NCBI GenBank assembly: GCA_902776765.1
Contig: CACYRP010000009.1
Location: 1-62,237 of the forward strand
Length of the DNA stretch: 62,237 bases
Source: Fibrobacter succinogenes
Lineage (GTDB): Bacteria; Fibrobacterota; Fibrobacteria; Fibrobacterales; Fibrobacteraceae
Reading direction: 5' to 3'
The first letter of the stretch is position 1; each line of letters opens with the position of its first letter. Both the position numbers and the translations under genes were made by a program. Below the pieces are notes generated by a model, which saw nothing but the letters and a program-made list of their open reading frames with translations, was not told where the DNA came from and did no database searches. Positions 16,770-25,514 of this stretch are shown here, one piece after another.

Positions 16770-18432
16770 CAGACACCTCTTCGCGATATTTCAAAATCAT
16801 CAAATCACCAAACGTCTGTACCGTATCAACGTTCAAATTCCTATGGTAATGGATTTTGTAGAACAACTGGTAGCTAGGAGCATTCCCTGTTTCGATTGTA
16901 TAAACATTATCATGGATAATATCGCGCAACGGATTTTCAACGCCCCGTTTCTCAAGTTCCCGCTTCATTCCTGGCAAGTTAATATTCCAATATCCAATCG
17001 GGACTATATTCTGCCAACTACCAGGCTTTGCAGCTTCATACGGAGCATTCTTGACAAAACCAAGATCCTTATATTGATAAAAAGAAAGCAAATAAACGTT
17101 GTCTATATTTTTATTTGCATATTCTAAAAAGCCTCGCCAATCACTGGACATCTCAGGCACGGCAAAAACAGCACGATTTCGATTTTCCTTAGGCAACGAA
17201 AGAATCGTACCCGCCAAAAACACCAACGCAAATAAAGACACAATTATCGGCAAACGGTTGGAAATTTTACTAGACACACCTGCAACAGCTTTGTCCTTTT
17301 GTAAAAGCGGGATTCCCATAACCGTGGCATAAAGCCAAATTCCCATTTCTACATGCGGTACCAAGCGATTCAATTGCAGCAAATACACATACGAAACCAC
17401 AACCAACGCAAGTGACACCCAAGGATACAATCTAGATCTATCCTTTGTAAACAAAAGAATAAATATGCAAATAAAACACCAACACCAAGCCATATTCCTC
17501 GTAAATGCGTTAGAAATTCCCATTGCTATCGCAGCAGGCAACCGTTGCTTATTTTTGATAAAAGCATTCCTATTCGCTATTTTGATAATAGCATCCAAGC
17601 TATCGGCACTAAAAACTTGCGTGTCATAAAAATTCCAGGCACACAATAATTGAAAATCTAGCGGAATCATTCCCCGTTCTTCAAGTTCATCAGATATAGC
17701 TTCTTTATCATAATGAGCCCCATCGCCAAAAAAAGCACGCTTATATTGATATTCCTTGTAATATTTATATTCTGAATCATTGTACAAATTTCCGTCAAAC
17801 GCATTTACCGCATAAATAGCAAGTCCACAAAAAACAAGAGCAATTAACGTTTTTTTCGGTACAGCCTTAAACGGGAAATGAGCCCACAAAAGCAATGCTC
17901 CCAAAAAAGGAATAACCAACAAGAACATTTGAAAGCGCATCATTGCACCCAAAACCAACAAAACACAGCCAGCAACTAACCACAACACTTTTTTCCTAAG
18001 ACTTCCTTTAACAAATAGAATTGCACCACTTGTAGCAAGCAATGGTGCACAAATCGTAAAAGAAACCAATGCATAAAATTCAATAGTAACGGAACTCAAC
18101 AATATCGCCAAAGGAACACCCAAGCGAAATCCCAACTGCCGAATCAAGCAATAAGAAAACAGAGTAAATGCTCCAAAAATGGACGCCATCTCAAAAATAT
18201 AGAACCAGCCAACACTCGGGAAAAAATAATAGAGCGGCATCAAACAATAGGCAAGCGCACCATTGACAAACACCAAATGAGGATCGAACTCAGAACCATA
18301 CGCCCCAGTCAAGACTGTAGACATAAAATAATCGTCAAGAGCGCCGTAGCGGAAAACCCCTAAAACGGCGAACAACAAGAAAAACAGAATGTTTATTCCT
18401 ATAGCAATGGACAAATCGATTTTCTTCTTCAC
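16747..18432 (-). CDS. Polytopic membrane protein, GT-C-like (paralogue of 11394-13154)
   Basis: 561 residues with a GTG start (MKKKIDLSIAIGINILFFLL). It shows the same topology and landmarks as the plus-strand paralogue: FRYGALDDYFMSTVLTGAYGSEFDPHLVFVNG, LLCAWNFYDTQVFSADSLDAI, GYWNINLPGMKRELEKRGVENPLRDIIHDNV. The acidic pair in loop one suggests a GT-C type lipid-linked sugar transferase. It is 86 bases downstream of the complete pilin gene and separated from it by a terminator, so it may be read by leak-through or from its own weak promoter. DNA similarity to the other copy is low, so the duplication is old. Confidence 0.6.
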   Translation of the reverse strand: MKKKIDLSIAIGINILFFLLFAVLGVFRYGALDDYFMSTVLTGAYGSEFDPHLVFVNGALAYCLMPLYYFFPSVGWFYIFEMASIFGAFTLFSYCLIRQLGFRLGVPLAILLSSVTIEFYALVSFTICAPLLATSGAILFVKGSLRKKVLWLVAGCVLLVLGAMMRFQMFLLVIPFLGALLLWAHFPFKAVPKKTLIALVFCGLAIYAVNAFDGNLYNDSEYKYYKEYQYKRAFFGDGAHYDKEAISDELEERGMIPLDFQLLCAWNFYDTQVFSADSLDAIIKIANRNAFIKNKQRLPAAIAMGISNAFTRNMAWCWCFICIFILLFTKDRSRLYPWVSLALVVVSYVYLLQLNRLVPHVEMGIWLYATVMGIPLLQKDKAVAGVSSKISNRLPIIVSLFALVFLAGTILSLPKENRNRAVFAVPEMSSDWRGFLEYANKNIDNVYLLSFYQYKDLGFVKNAPYEAAKPGSWQNIVPIGYWNINLPGMKRELEKRGVENPLRDIIHDNVYTIETGNAPSYQLFYKIHYHRNLNVDTVQTFGDLMILKYREEVSDEKIAED

Positions 18433-18459
18433 AATATGTAATATAAAAAGAAGTAACTA

Positions 18460-18494
18460 AAACGGGAATCCCTCATACGAAGGATTCCCTTTAA
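18460..18494 (-). terminator. Terminator after the complete pilin gene
   Basis: On the minus strand, GGGAATCC and GGATTCCC pair around a 10-base loop and are followed by GTTTT. It lies between the pilin and the GT-C-like gene. Confidence 0.75.
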
Positions 18495-18518
18495 TTCTTT
18501 AGCTAAGCGATAAGGCTA

Positions 18519-19013
18519 TTACTTACCAATCTTATCGAAGGTCGGAGTAAGAGCAACGCAACCTGCAGGACCAGCAGAAGAGGTGAATGTTACGTCATCC
18601 TGAGACGTACCAGACTTCTTCTGAACCTTAACAGTCCAGTTGAATACGGTACCATTACCAGAGCATTCATTCAAATTGGCTTTATTTGCAGCCTGCCAAC
18701 CAATTTTCTGATCAGTAACAGCATCAGATGTATTCGTAGCGATAGCACCAACATCATACTTGAAGTTCGTGGTTTCGCTTGGGCCAGCGCCACTCGGAGC
18801 AAGGTAACCGATCAACTGCCAACCACCGGCCATGTTGGATTCAGAGAAGTATGCCTGCTGGAGCTTTACGTAGGTACCAGCTGCCGGGCCGACTTCAGAT
18901 GCCTTGGACTTAGCAATCATACCGAAGAGTTTCGGAACTGCGACTGCTGCGAGGATGCCCATGATAACAATCACGACCATCAATTCAATAAGGGTAAAAC
19001 CTTGCTTCTTCAT
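18519..19013 (-). CDS. Type IV pilin, complete copy
   Basis: A 164-residue prepilin: MKKQGFTLIELMVVIVIMG, cleavage after Gly5, Glu at mature position 5, then the N-terminal helix to KLFGMIAKSKASEV. The variable region carries QLIGYLAPSGAGP, and the cysteine-bounded end runs from NLNEC to GCVALTPTFDKIGK. An AAGGAGA ribosome site is placed 6-7 bases before ATG. A good promoter and three helically phased repeats lie upstream. It is the copy most likely to be expressed strongly, so it may be the major pilin. Its C-terminal two thirds are also present as the truncated cassette at 14485-14853, and a divergent relative is at 259-744. Confidence 0.92.
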   Translation of the reverse strand: MKKQGFTLIELMVVIVIMGILAAVAVPKLFGMIAKSKASEVGPAAGTYVKLQQAYFSESNMAGGWQLIGYLAPSGAGPSETTNFKYDVGAIATNTSDAVTDQKIGWQAANKANLNECSGNGTVFNWTVKVQKKSGTSQDDVTFTSSAGPAGCVALTPTFDKIGK

Positions 19014-19077
19014 AGTGTATCTCCTTGTTTTAGTTACACATTCTTGTTGTGAGCGTTACCGCTCGTTTACATTGGAT

Positions 19078-19105
19078 AATATACCTAATTTTTCGGGAAA
19101 AGCAA
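19078..19105 (-). promoter_or_regulatory. Promoter of the complete pilin gene
   Basis: On the minus strand, TTGCTT (19105-19100) and TATATT (19083-19078) are separated by 16 bases, giving a sigma-70-like promoter. The leader that follows holds a small hairpin GAGCG-GTAA-CGCTC (19051-19064) before the ribosome site. Confidence 0.55.
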
Positions 19106-19111
19106 TACTTT

Positions 19112-19138
19112 TGTCAAACTTTTGTCACGTTTGTGTCA
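19112..19138 (-). promoter_or_regulatory. Three TGACA repeats at 11-bp spacing upstream of the pilin promoter
   Basis: On the minus strand TGACA occurs three times (19138, 19127 and 19116 downward), exactly 11 bases apart and each followed by AAA or CAAA. The array ends just upstream of the -35 box. Such phased direct repeats fit an activator binding side by side on one face of DNA. Confidence 0.45.
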
Positions 19139-19401
19139 TGACTGGGTCTTTTTTGTGACTGACTGCACATTTCCATCAAAAAATTGGATTTATTTACCAA
19201 ATTTCGATGCTCTATATATAGATATTTTTTTACGAAAAAGAGTCTTTCGCCACGTTTTTTTACTCCAAGTTGGAATAATTATAGCCAAAAACGGCCCATT
19301 TTCGCAAATTTCGGCGTAATAAAATCTTTACACTATTAATGGAGCTAGCGCCAAGCCCCCGACAAGCCTCCTCAAAAGCGTCCCCAGGCTCGCTACACCC
19401 A

Positions 19402-19428
19402 TAAAAAAAGCCTCCCGTAGGAGGCTTT
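19402..19428 (-). terminator. Terminator of the GGDEF-like gene
   Basis: AAAGCCTCC and GGAGGCTTT form a perfect stem around CGTA. On the minus strand it is followed by seven T. The rest of the gap 19014-19490 holds the pilin promoter region and no gene I can support. Confidence 0.85.
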
Positions 19429-19490
19429 CCCTGAAAGAATCAGAGTCATACTATATATAATATAGGCAGAATATTGATAAAGGCTGTAAA

Positions 19491-20846
19491 TTACTTTATT
19501 ATGGAATCTGCGATAACGACCTTGTTACCGCCCGCCTGCATAGCCATATGCAAGGAGGCTTCTGCGGTATAGATTAAAGAACCGGCATCGTTTGCATGGG
19601 TTGGCATCACGGCAACGCCCATACTGAGTGTCGTCGCAAGGATTCCGTCGCCATAAGCGATCTGGAGCTGCGAGATTTCGTTGCGAATGCGTTCGGCGCG
19701 GTTCCTCGTAATATTGAGGTCGGCACCCGGCATAATCACGCAGAACACGTCATCGGAGTAGCGGCACGGAATGTCTTCACCGCGAATGTAGTTCGGCAAG
19801 CGCTGTCCGAGTTCCCAGAAGAGCTGTTCCACGGCATGGCGTCCTTGCTTGCTCTGCACAGAAGGGATTGCATCCGGATAAAGCATCGCAATGCCAATCG
19901 GCGACTTGTGACGCACGGCTGCAGTGATCTCGCGGTTAAGCGATTCTTCCATATAACGTTTGTTAAAAAGACCCGTCAGCATGTCACGGATACTGTGCTG
20001 TTCAAAGCGCATGTTCAGGTCCTGGTTCGCCACATAGAGCCCAAACGCAGCCGTAACGATGCTCACCTTCGCCTGCCAGTATTCCTTAGTTTCGGTTTCG
20101 GGGAGCTTATCGACCTGGAGAGTCAGAATGCCAAAATGTTCTTCGAGGCCTTCAATCGGTGAGCAAATGGCAATGCCCTTCGGGCGATGGTGCAAGTGAG
20201 TGCAACCACTCGAAACATCAGGCGAGTTGTAATCGGTCACAACGATATCGCCAGTGTTAAAGCTTGCGCATTCGGCAGGCGTCATGGTCTCATCGCTAAT
20301 CACGTTCGGGCCAAAGCGGAAAATCTGCGAGAGTTCGGTCTGCACGCCACCGTACATATAAAGCACACCGGAAGCCCCCGGGAAAAGTTCCGGTAAAAGC
20401 TTCTGCATGGAATCGACAACTTCGGTGAACGGACGGTTGCGCAAGACACCAAGTTTAAAGGTGTTCCAAGCTTCAAGCGGGAACCCGACCTTGACGGCAG
20501 CCGCATCGAGCTTTTTGATTGAGACTGGCACAGGCTGATTTTTAAGCGCTTCGGAAGCAGGAATCGCCCCCGGCGGAAGCGGATTTTTCTTTTCTTCTTG
20601 CAAGCGGACCGACACATACTGAGTGTCTTTCGGCTGCGGCTTGTTCAACACCTCGTTAAAATCGTTTTCGATAGCTTCTATCTGCCTGCGGCAGACGGTA
20701 TAGAAAACGAAACCGAGCACGGCACCCCAGGCGCCGACAAATACAAATTTCGCCCCAGAAGACATGGTTTCTTCGGGGACGACGTAAGCTGCAATAACGC
20801 CCATTAAGAAGGCGACCAACCAGAAAATATATTTAACGATACTCAT
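19491..20846 (-). CDS. Membrane GAF-GGDEF protein with degenerate active site
   Basis: 451 residues: two N-terminal transmembrane helices, a GAF-like region (about 120-280), then a GGDEF-fold domain beginning DMLTGLFNKRYMEESLNREI. The catalytic GGDEF motif is replaced by SDDVF (364-368), so diguanylate cyclase activity is unlikely. The product-inhibition site RxxD is kept as RGED (355-358), at the normal distance of five residues. This combination is typical of c-di-GMP receptors. It is encoded upstream of, and on the same strand as, the pilin gene, separated by a terminator. A link to pilus control is plausible but unproven. Confidence 0.75.
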   Translation of the reverse strand: MSIVKYIFWLVAFLMGVIAAYVVPEETMSSGAKFVFVGAWGAVLGFVFYTVCRRQIEAIENDFNEVLNKPQPKDTQYVSVRLQEEKKNPLPPGAIPASEALKNQPVPVSIKKLDAAAVKVGFPLEAWNTFKLGVLRNRPFTEVVDSMQKLLPELFPGASGVLYMYGGVQTELSQIFRFGPNVISDETMTPAECASFNTGDIVVTDYNSPDVSSGCTHLHHRPKGIAICSPIEGLEEHFGILTLQVDKLPETETKEYWQAKVSIVTAAFGLYVANQDLNMRFEQHSIRDMLTGLFNKRYMEESLNREITAAVRHKSPIGIAMLYPDAIPSVQSKQGRHAVEQLFWELGQRLPNYIRGEDIPCRYSDDVFCVIMPGADLNITRNRAERIRNEISQLQIAYGDGILATTLSMGVAVMPTHANDAGSLIYTAEASLHMAMQAGGNKVVIADSIIK

Positions 20847-20965
20847 ATTATAAAAATATTAAAATATTATGGGGTATGGCTACAAATGTTCCTATAAAAT
20901 AGTGCTTTTCCATTGAAAAAATGCGCCCACATGCTTTTTATTTTTGCAAATTCTATATTACAAAT

Positions 20966-21124
20966 ATGGCACTTGAAATTAGACCTATCCCAACCTTAAA
21001 AGGGCAAGAAGCCCTAGCGTTCGCCTTAGCCGCTGAACGCGTAACAAAAGTGCGTGGTCGTCAGGATTTTTCTGAACAAATCCGTAAAGCAGATTCTATC
21101 CTGAAAGAGGCCGGTCTCATTTGA
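20966..21124 (+). CDS. Small antitoxin-like protein of a GNAT module
   Basis: 52 residues from ATG 20966 (MALEIRPIPTLKGQEALAFA, then RVTKVRGRQDFSEQIRKADSILKEAGLI). It is basic and helical. Its TGA overlaps the TTG start of a GNAT-type acetyltransferase remnant. Gene order and overlap are those of acetyltransferase toxin-antitoxin pairs, where the small upstream protein is the antitoxin. I do not recognise a precise family. Confidence 0.6.
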   Translation: MALEIRPIPTLKGQEALAFALAAERVTKVRGRQDFSEQIRKADSILKEAGLI

Positions 21125-21623
21125 ACTTAGAAAAAGACTTTCTTTTTCGGCGCTACAACAAGGAACTTGCAGAAAAAGTTCCTGTTTTTTATCAGCCACA
21201 AACAATATCATAGCTGCAGTTTTCACGCTTTCTAATTCAGCAATTCGCGTTACTGAATTACCAAACAACGCAAAGCGACGACTAGTCAAGCTCATTCCGT
21301 GGATTAAACAAGGCAGAAACTATCCCGCAGTTTTAATTGGACGACTTGGCGTTAGTAAAAATTTTAGAAATCAAAAATTAGGCTCACAAATTATTGATTT
21401 TATTAAAGCTTGGTTTTTAAGCAACCACAACAAGACTGGATGCAGATTCATCGTAGTCGATGCATACAACAGAGAAGATGTTCTGCATTTTTATTCTAAC
21501 GACAATAACAAATTTTCATGTCTCTTCAAAGACGAAAATCAAAAGAAAGCATACAACAATATTCCAGAAGAAGAACCTCTCAGAACAAGGCAAATGTATT
21601 TTGATTTAGCCACGTTGTTGTAG
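21121..21623 (+). pseudogene. GNAT acetyltransferase (toxin-like) with frameshift
   Basis: Frame one gives NLEKDFLFRRYNKELAEKVP then VFYQPQTIS and a stop at about 21212. The next frame carries the body: IIAAVFTLSNSAIRV, then YPAVLIGRLGVSKNFRNQKLGSQIIDFI (the GNAT acetyl-CoA loop, in the place of QGxGxG) and DAYNREDVLHFY. A missing base, most simply in the T6 tract around 21184-21189, explains the break. It resembles GNAT toxins that acetylate aminoacyl-tRNA. The upstream antitoxin-like gene is intact. Confidence 0.65.
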
Positions 21624-21675
21624 CTTTTGCATTTGCCACGTAACATGTGAGATTTCTTTTTCTACATTAATCCAC

Positions 21676-24249
21676 ATGACTATCCTTGAAAAACTTGCTC
21701 TTGCACTCCCCGCTGTAGAAAGTCCCGCCCGTTACATGGGCGGCGAAGCAAACAGCGTCATCAAAGACCATAGCAAAATGCTTGCACGTATGGCGTTTGT
21801 GTTCCCGGACACTTACGAAATCGGCATGAGCAATAACGGGCTGCGTATTCTGTACCATGTGCTCAACCGCGAACCGGACCTGCTTTGCGAAGTGGGTTTT
21901 GCTCCGTGGGACGACATGGCTAAAGAGATGAAAAAATACGACATTCCGCTATACACGCACGGGAGCTATACTGCAGTCAAGGATTTCGAAGTCGTGGGGC
22001 TTACGCTCCAGACCGAATTGAATTTTACGAACGTACCTTACGTGCTTGAACTCGCGGGAATCCCGGCATGGCAAAAGGACCGCGCCGAGACAGACCCGAT
22101 TGTAGTCTCTGGCGGCCCCGCCATGGGAAACCCGGAACCGGTTGCCGATTTCTTTGACGCGTTCATGATTGGCGATGGCGAAAAGCTGATTGTTGAATTT
22201 GTACGTTGTGTGGGCGAAGGGCGCAAGGCTGGTCTCAAGCGTTCCGAGATTCTAGAGAATTTATCTAAAATAGATGGGGTGTATGTACCGAGCCTCCGCG
22301 AAGTTGTAAAAAACGAATATGGAGTTATCGTTCCGAAAGAGCCCGCTAAAGGCTCTTACGAGCACACGAACGGTGTACGCCGTCAATTTATTCCGTATCT
22401 CGACCCGAAAGACTACCCCATCAAGAACCTGATTGCAAATATGCAACTTGTCCACAACCGCTTTAGCGTGGAAGTGATGCGCGGTTGCGCACAGGGTTGC
22501 CGTTTCTGCCAGGCAGGCATTTGGTACAGGCCGTGCCGCGAGCTCAACCCGGACGATGTTTTGGATATTGCAAAGGCCGGCATTCAAGCAACAGGCGAAC
22601 GCGAGCTTGGGCTTTTGTCGCTCTCGACCGCAGACTACAAGCCGGTCGAAGCGCTTACAGACTCCATCATTGACGACCCGTTTTACGATAACGTTGACGT
22701 GAGCCTCCCGAGTATTCGCGTCAACAGTTTCGGACAAAGTCTCGCCGAAAAAGTGGCAGCCCTCAAGGGCGGTCGCAGCGCCACGTTCGCCCCCGAAACA
22801 GGTTCCGAACGCATCCGCAAGATGATCAACAAAACCATCAGCGATCAGGACATGTACGATGCTGCCGAGCACGCATTCTCTAGCGGGTTCAACAAAATCA
22901 AGCTTTACACGATGATTGGGTTCCCGACGGAGAACCTGGATGACATGCAGGCTTTCTGCGAGCTCATTTTCAACCTCGTGAAAATCGGTCGCAAGTACAA
23001 CCGCGGCATCCAAATTGCAGTGAGCATAGGCATATTGATTCCGAAATCGTTCACGGGGCTGCAGTGGGCGCCGTTTATGGACAAAGAAACAGCACTCAAC
23101 CACATCCGCTACGTGCGCGAAAAGTTCTACAAGCACCCGAACGTGAAAATCAACTGGGCCGCTTGGGAAACAAGTTTCCTCGAAGCCGTTTACAGCCGCG
23201 GCGACCGTTCGCTCGGGCCTGTTATTTACGCCGCTTACAAGAAAGGCATTATCTTCGAAAGCGACAGTTACCGCTTTGATTTTGACAAGTGGCTACAAAT
23301 TTGGGACGAATGCGGCTACGACACCAGCTGGGTTTACCGCGAACGCGACAAGGACGAAGTGTTCCCTTGGGACTTTATCCACGCAGGCACGTCCAAGCAG
23401 TACTTGCGTCGCGAATGGGAAAAAGCGTTCGACCCGACATCGGCACCAGTGCCGAACTGCAAGTGGGGCGACTGCCAAAAGTGCGGCATTCCTGGCTTTG
23501 GCCAGGAAATCGTCCTCGCGGACGATCCTGTGCGCCACAAGGCGCCCAGCCGCACTCCAGAAGAAATCAAGAAGCTCGTCGCAGACCGCCGCCCGAGCCA
23601 GAAGGTGAGCTACAGCTACAAGATCACTTTCAAGAAAACAGGCATCAGCCGATTCCTCCCGCACCAGAACATGCTCAGTTTCTTCGAGCGCACATTCATC
23701 TGTGCGGGCATCCCTATCAAGTTCAGCGAAGGCTTCAGCCCCAAGCCGCGCATCGTGAACATGGGCGCACTCCCGCTCGGGCTCGAAACGTATTGCGAAA
23801 TCATCAGCGTCGATTTGCTGCAACCGCTCGACATCTCGCCCGAAGGCAAGCAAAAAACCATTGAAAAACTTAGCGCTCCGTTCCCGCACGGCATGGAAAT
23901 CGTGGACATCGAACCGCTCAAGGAAAAGCTTTCCAAACACTTCCCTACAGCAATTGTTTACCGCCATACGCCCGAAAGCATTCCCGCCGACCTCATGGAA
24001 AAATTCGAACAGAAAAAATTCCCGGTGGTTACAAACCACCGAGGTCAGCAGATGGATTTAAACGAATTGGTAGCTGGACTTGAAATCAAGGACGGGACAA
24101 TCTATATCCGCGTCAAGTGCAATAACCAAGGAGCAACGGCAAGCCCATTCATCATCTTTGCAGGATTACTCGGCGTCGAGAACGACCCGACAAAGCTCGA
24201 CGAAGCCGCCCGCCGAATCCTCGTTGCAAAGATTGCCATAGAATGGTAA
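21676..24249 (+). CDS. TIGR03960-type radical SAM protein fused to DUF2344 domain
   Basis: 857 residues. The N-terminal B12-binding-like part (MARMAFVFPDTYEIGMSNNG type motif near 35) precedes a radical SAM domain with VMRGCAQGCRFCQAG; the CxxxCxxC cluster at about 271-278 binds the 4Fe-4S cluster. The region after about 640 (KVSYSYKITFKKTGISRFLPHQNML...FSEGFSPKPRI) is the TIGR03936/DUF2344 domain that is often a separate gene downstream. The fused form occurs in several phyla. The family is linked to RNA or ribosome-related chemistry, but its reaction is not established. It stands alone as a transcription unit here. Confidence 0.9.
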   Translation: MTILEKLALALPAVESPARYMGGEANSVIKDHSKMLARMAFVFPDTYEIGMSNNGLRILYHVLNREPDLLCEVGFAPWDDMAKEMKKYDIPLYTHGSYTAVKDFEVVGLTLQTELNFTNVPYVLELAGIPAWQKDRAETDPIVVSGGPAMGNPEPVADFFDAFMIGDGEKLIVEFVRCVGEGRKAGLKRSEILENLSKIDGVYVPSLREVVKNEYGVIVPKEPAKGSYEHTNGVRRQFIPYLDPKDYPIKNLIANMQLVHNRFSVEVMRGCAQGCRFCQAGIWYRPCRELNPDDVLDIAKAGIQATGERELGLLSLSTADYKPVEALTDSIIDDPFYDNVDVSLPSIRVNSFGQSLAEKVAALKGGRSATFAPETGSERIRKMINKTISDQDMYDAAEHAFSSGFNKIKLYTMIGFPTENLDDMQAFCELIFNLVKIGRKYNRGIQIAVSIGILIPKSFTGLQWAPFMDKETALNHIRYVREKFYKHPNVKINWAAWETSFLEAVYSRGDRSLGPVIYAAYKKGIIFESDSYRFDFDKWLQIWDECGYDTSWVYRERDKDEVFPWDFIHAGTSKQYLRREWEKAFDPTSAPVPNCKWGDCQKCGIPGFGQEIVLADDPVRHKAPSRTPEEIKKLVADRRPSQKVSYSYKITFKKTGISRFLPHQNMLSFFERTFICAGIPIKFSEGFSPKPRIVNMGALPLGLETYCEIISVDLLQPLDISPEGKQKTIEKLSAPFPHGMEIVDIEPLKEKLSKHFPTAIVYRHTPESIPADLMEKFEQKKFPVVTNHRGQQMDLNELVAGLEIKDGTIYIRVKCNNQGATASPFIIFAGLLGVENDPTKLDEAARRILVAKIAIEW

Positions 24250-24250
24250 C

Positions 24251-24463
24251 TTATTCCGCAGGGAGAATAATCTCGATGTGGTTCGTGCTGACGTTCAGGA
24301 AGTGCGTACGGAACAGGTCCTTTTCGTTCCTGTCACAAACGCGCACCTGAGTCACCGCGATAAAGTCCTTGTTTTCACGAATATAATCCGTGAGGCGCTC
24401 GTCACGTAAAGTGTCGATTTCGCCCGTTATGACAAAATTATCTGTCCACATTTTTACTAGCAT
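24251..24463 (-). CDS. Small beta-rich conserved protein (DUF6812-like)
   Basis: 70 residues: KMWTDNFVITGEIDTLRDER, RLTDYIRENKDFIAVTQVRVCD, LFRTHFLNVSTNHIEIILPAE. The pattern of short strands ending in FLNVxxxHI resembles small DUF6812-type proteins. It converges on the radical SAM gene with a one-base gap. No function can be given. Confidence 0.55.
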   Translation of the reverse strand: MLVKMWTDNFVITGEIDTLRDERLTDYIRENKDFIAVTQVRVCDRNEKDLFRTHFLNVSTNHIEIILPAE

Positions 24464-24581
24464 ACCCTTAATATATAAATGTTACTCCAAGTAAGATGAT
24501 AAAAACTTTACTTTTTGGTCCACAAAAGCGATTTAACGTATATTATTACTAAAAATCAAATAAAAAAAGAGGTTAAGTATT

Positions 24582-25397
24582 ATGGCGCCAAAGAAATTCC
24601 GCCCCAAACCGGGTCAAATGGCATACCACAATGCCGAATTTATGGAAAGCGACGCAGCACGTCCCATCCGAATTCTTTCTGAATTTTTTTCCCCCGCACA
24701 AGTTTTTGCTCAAGAAGAAATCAAGAATTCCATAGTGTTCTTCGGTTCTGCACGTACACTCCCGCCCGACGAAATCAAAAAACGTCGCAAGGGTTGCAAG
24801 GATAAAAAGGAACTGGCCCGCTTAGACCGCCTGTCAAAAGTAGCCGATTCCTACAATGCCGCACGCGAACTCGCCGCAAAGCTCGGCAAGTGGATTAACA
24901 AGCGCCATCAGGGTTACGCCATCATGACAGGAGGCGGTCCGGGCATCATGGAAGCAGGCAACCGAGGCGCGACCGACGTCGGAACACCGTCTATCGGGCT
25001 TAACATCAAGCTTCCTTTCGAACAACATTGCAATCCTTACATCGACGACGAGCTCAATCTGCAATTCCGTTATTTCTTTATTCGTAAATACTGGTTCTTG
25101 CGCATGGCTCGTGCGCTGGTGATTTTCCCCGGCGGATTCGGCACTCTCGACGAAGCCTTCGAAATGCTCACGCTTATCCAGACCGACAAGTACGCCCAGC
25201 AGATGCCGGTCGTTATCTTCGATTCCAAGTTCTGGAAGAAGGCGCTCAACTGGGAATTCTTCGCCGAAGCAGGCATGATCAACCCCGAAGACCTCAAGCT
25301 GTTCAAGTTCTGCGATACAGTCGATGAGGCCTACGACTTCATCACATCGAAGCTCGATGATCAAAGCGAAGGACAGGTTACATTCACCAACACCTAA
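24582..25397 (+). CDS. LOG family nucleotide 5'-monophosphate phosphoribohydrolase-like
   Basis: 271 residues. NSIVFFGSARTLPPDE, GYAIMTGGGPGIMEAGNRGA and FPGGFGTLDEAFEMLT are the hallmarks of the LOG/TIGR00730 family, often mis-called lysine decarboxylase. PGGxGTxxE carries the catalytic Arg/Glu region that splits ribose 5-phosphate from a nucleotide base. The N-terminal ~60 residues are an extension often seen in bacterial members. Preceded by AGAGGT about 10 bases upstream of ATG and followed by a strong terminator, so it is monocistronic. Confidence 0.9.
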   Translation: MAPKKFRPKPGQMAYHNAEFMESDAARPIRILSEFFSPAQVFAQEEIKNSIVFFGSARTLPPDEIKKRRKGCKDKKELARLDRLSKVADSYNAARELAAKLGKWINKRHQGYAIMTGGGPGIMEAGNRGATDVGTPSIGLNIKLPFEQHCNPYIDDELNLQFRYFFIRKYWFLRMARALVIFPGGFGTLDEAFEMLTLIQTDKYAQQMPVVIFDSKFWKKALNWEFFAEAGMINPEDLKLFKFCDTVDEAYDFITSKLDDQSEGQVTFTNT

Positions 25398-25423
25398 GCG
25401 AAAAATAGAGCAAAAAGCACTTC

Positions 25424-25447
25424 AAGCCCGCCTTTAGGCGGGTTTTT
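25424..25447 (+). terminator. Terminator of the LOG-family gene
   Basis: AGCCCGCC and GGCGGGTT form a stem around TTTA, followed by a T-run. Confidence 0.9.
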
Positions 25448-25514
25448 GCTGTTTCCAGCACTGTTTTTGCCATACCCTGAGCCCATCGGGAACCACCTTT
25501 TCTACATTCTATAT

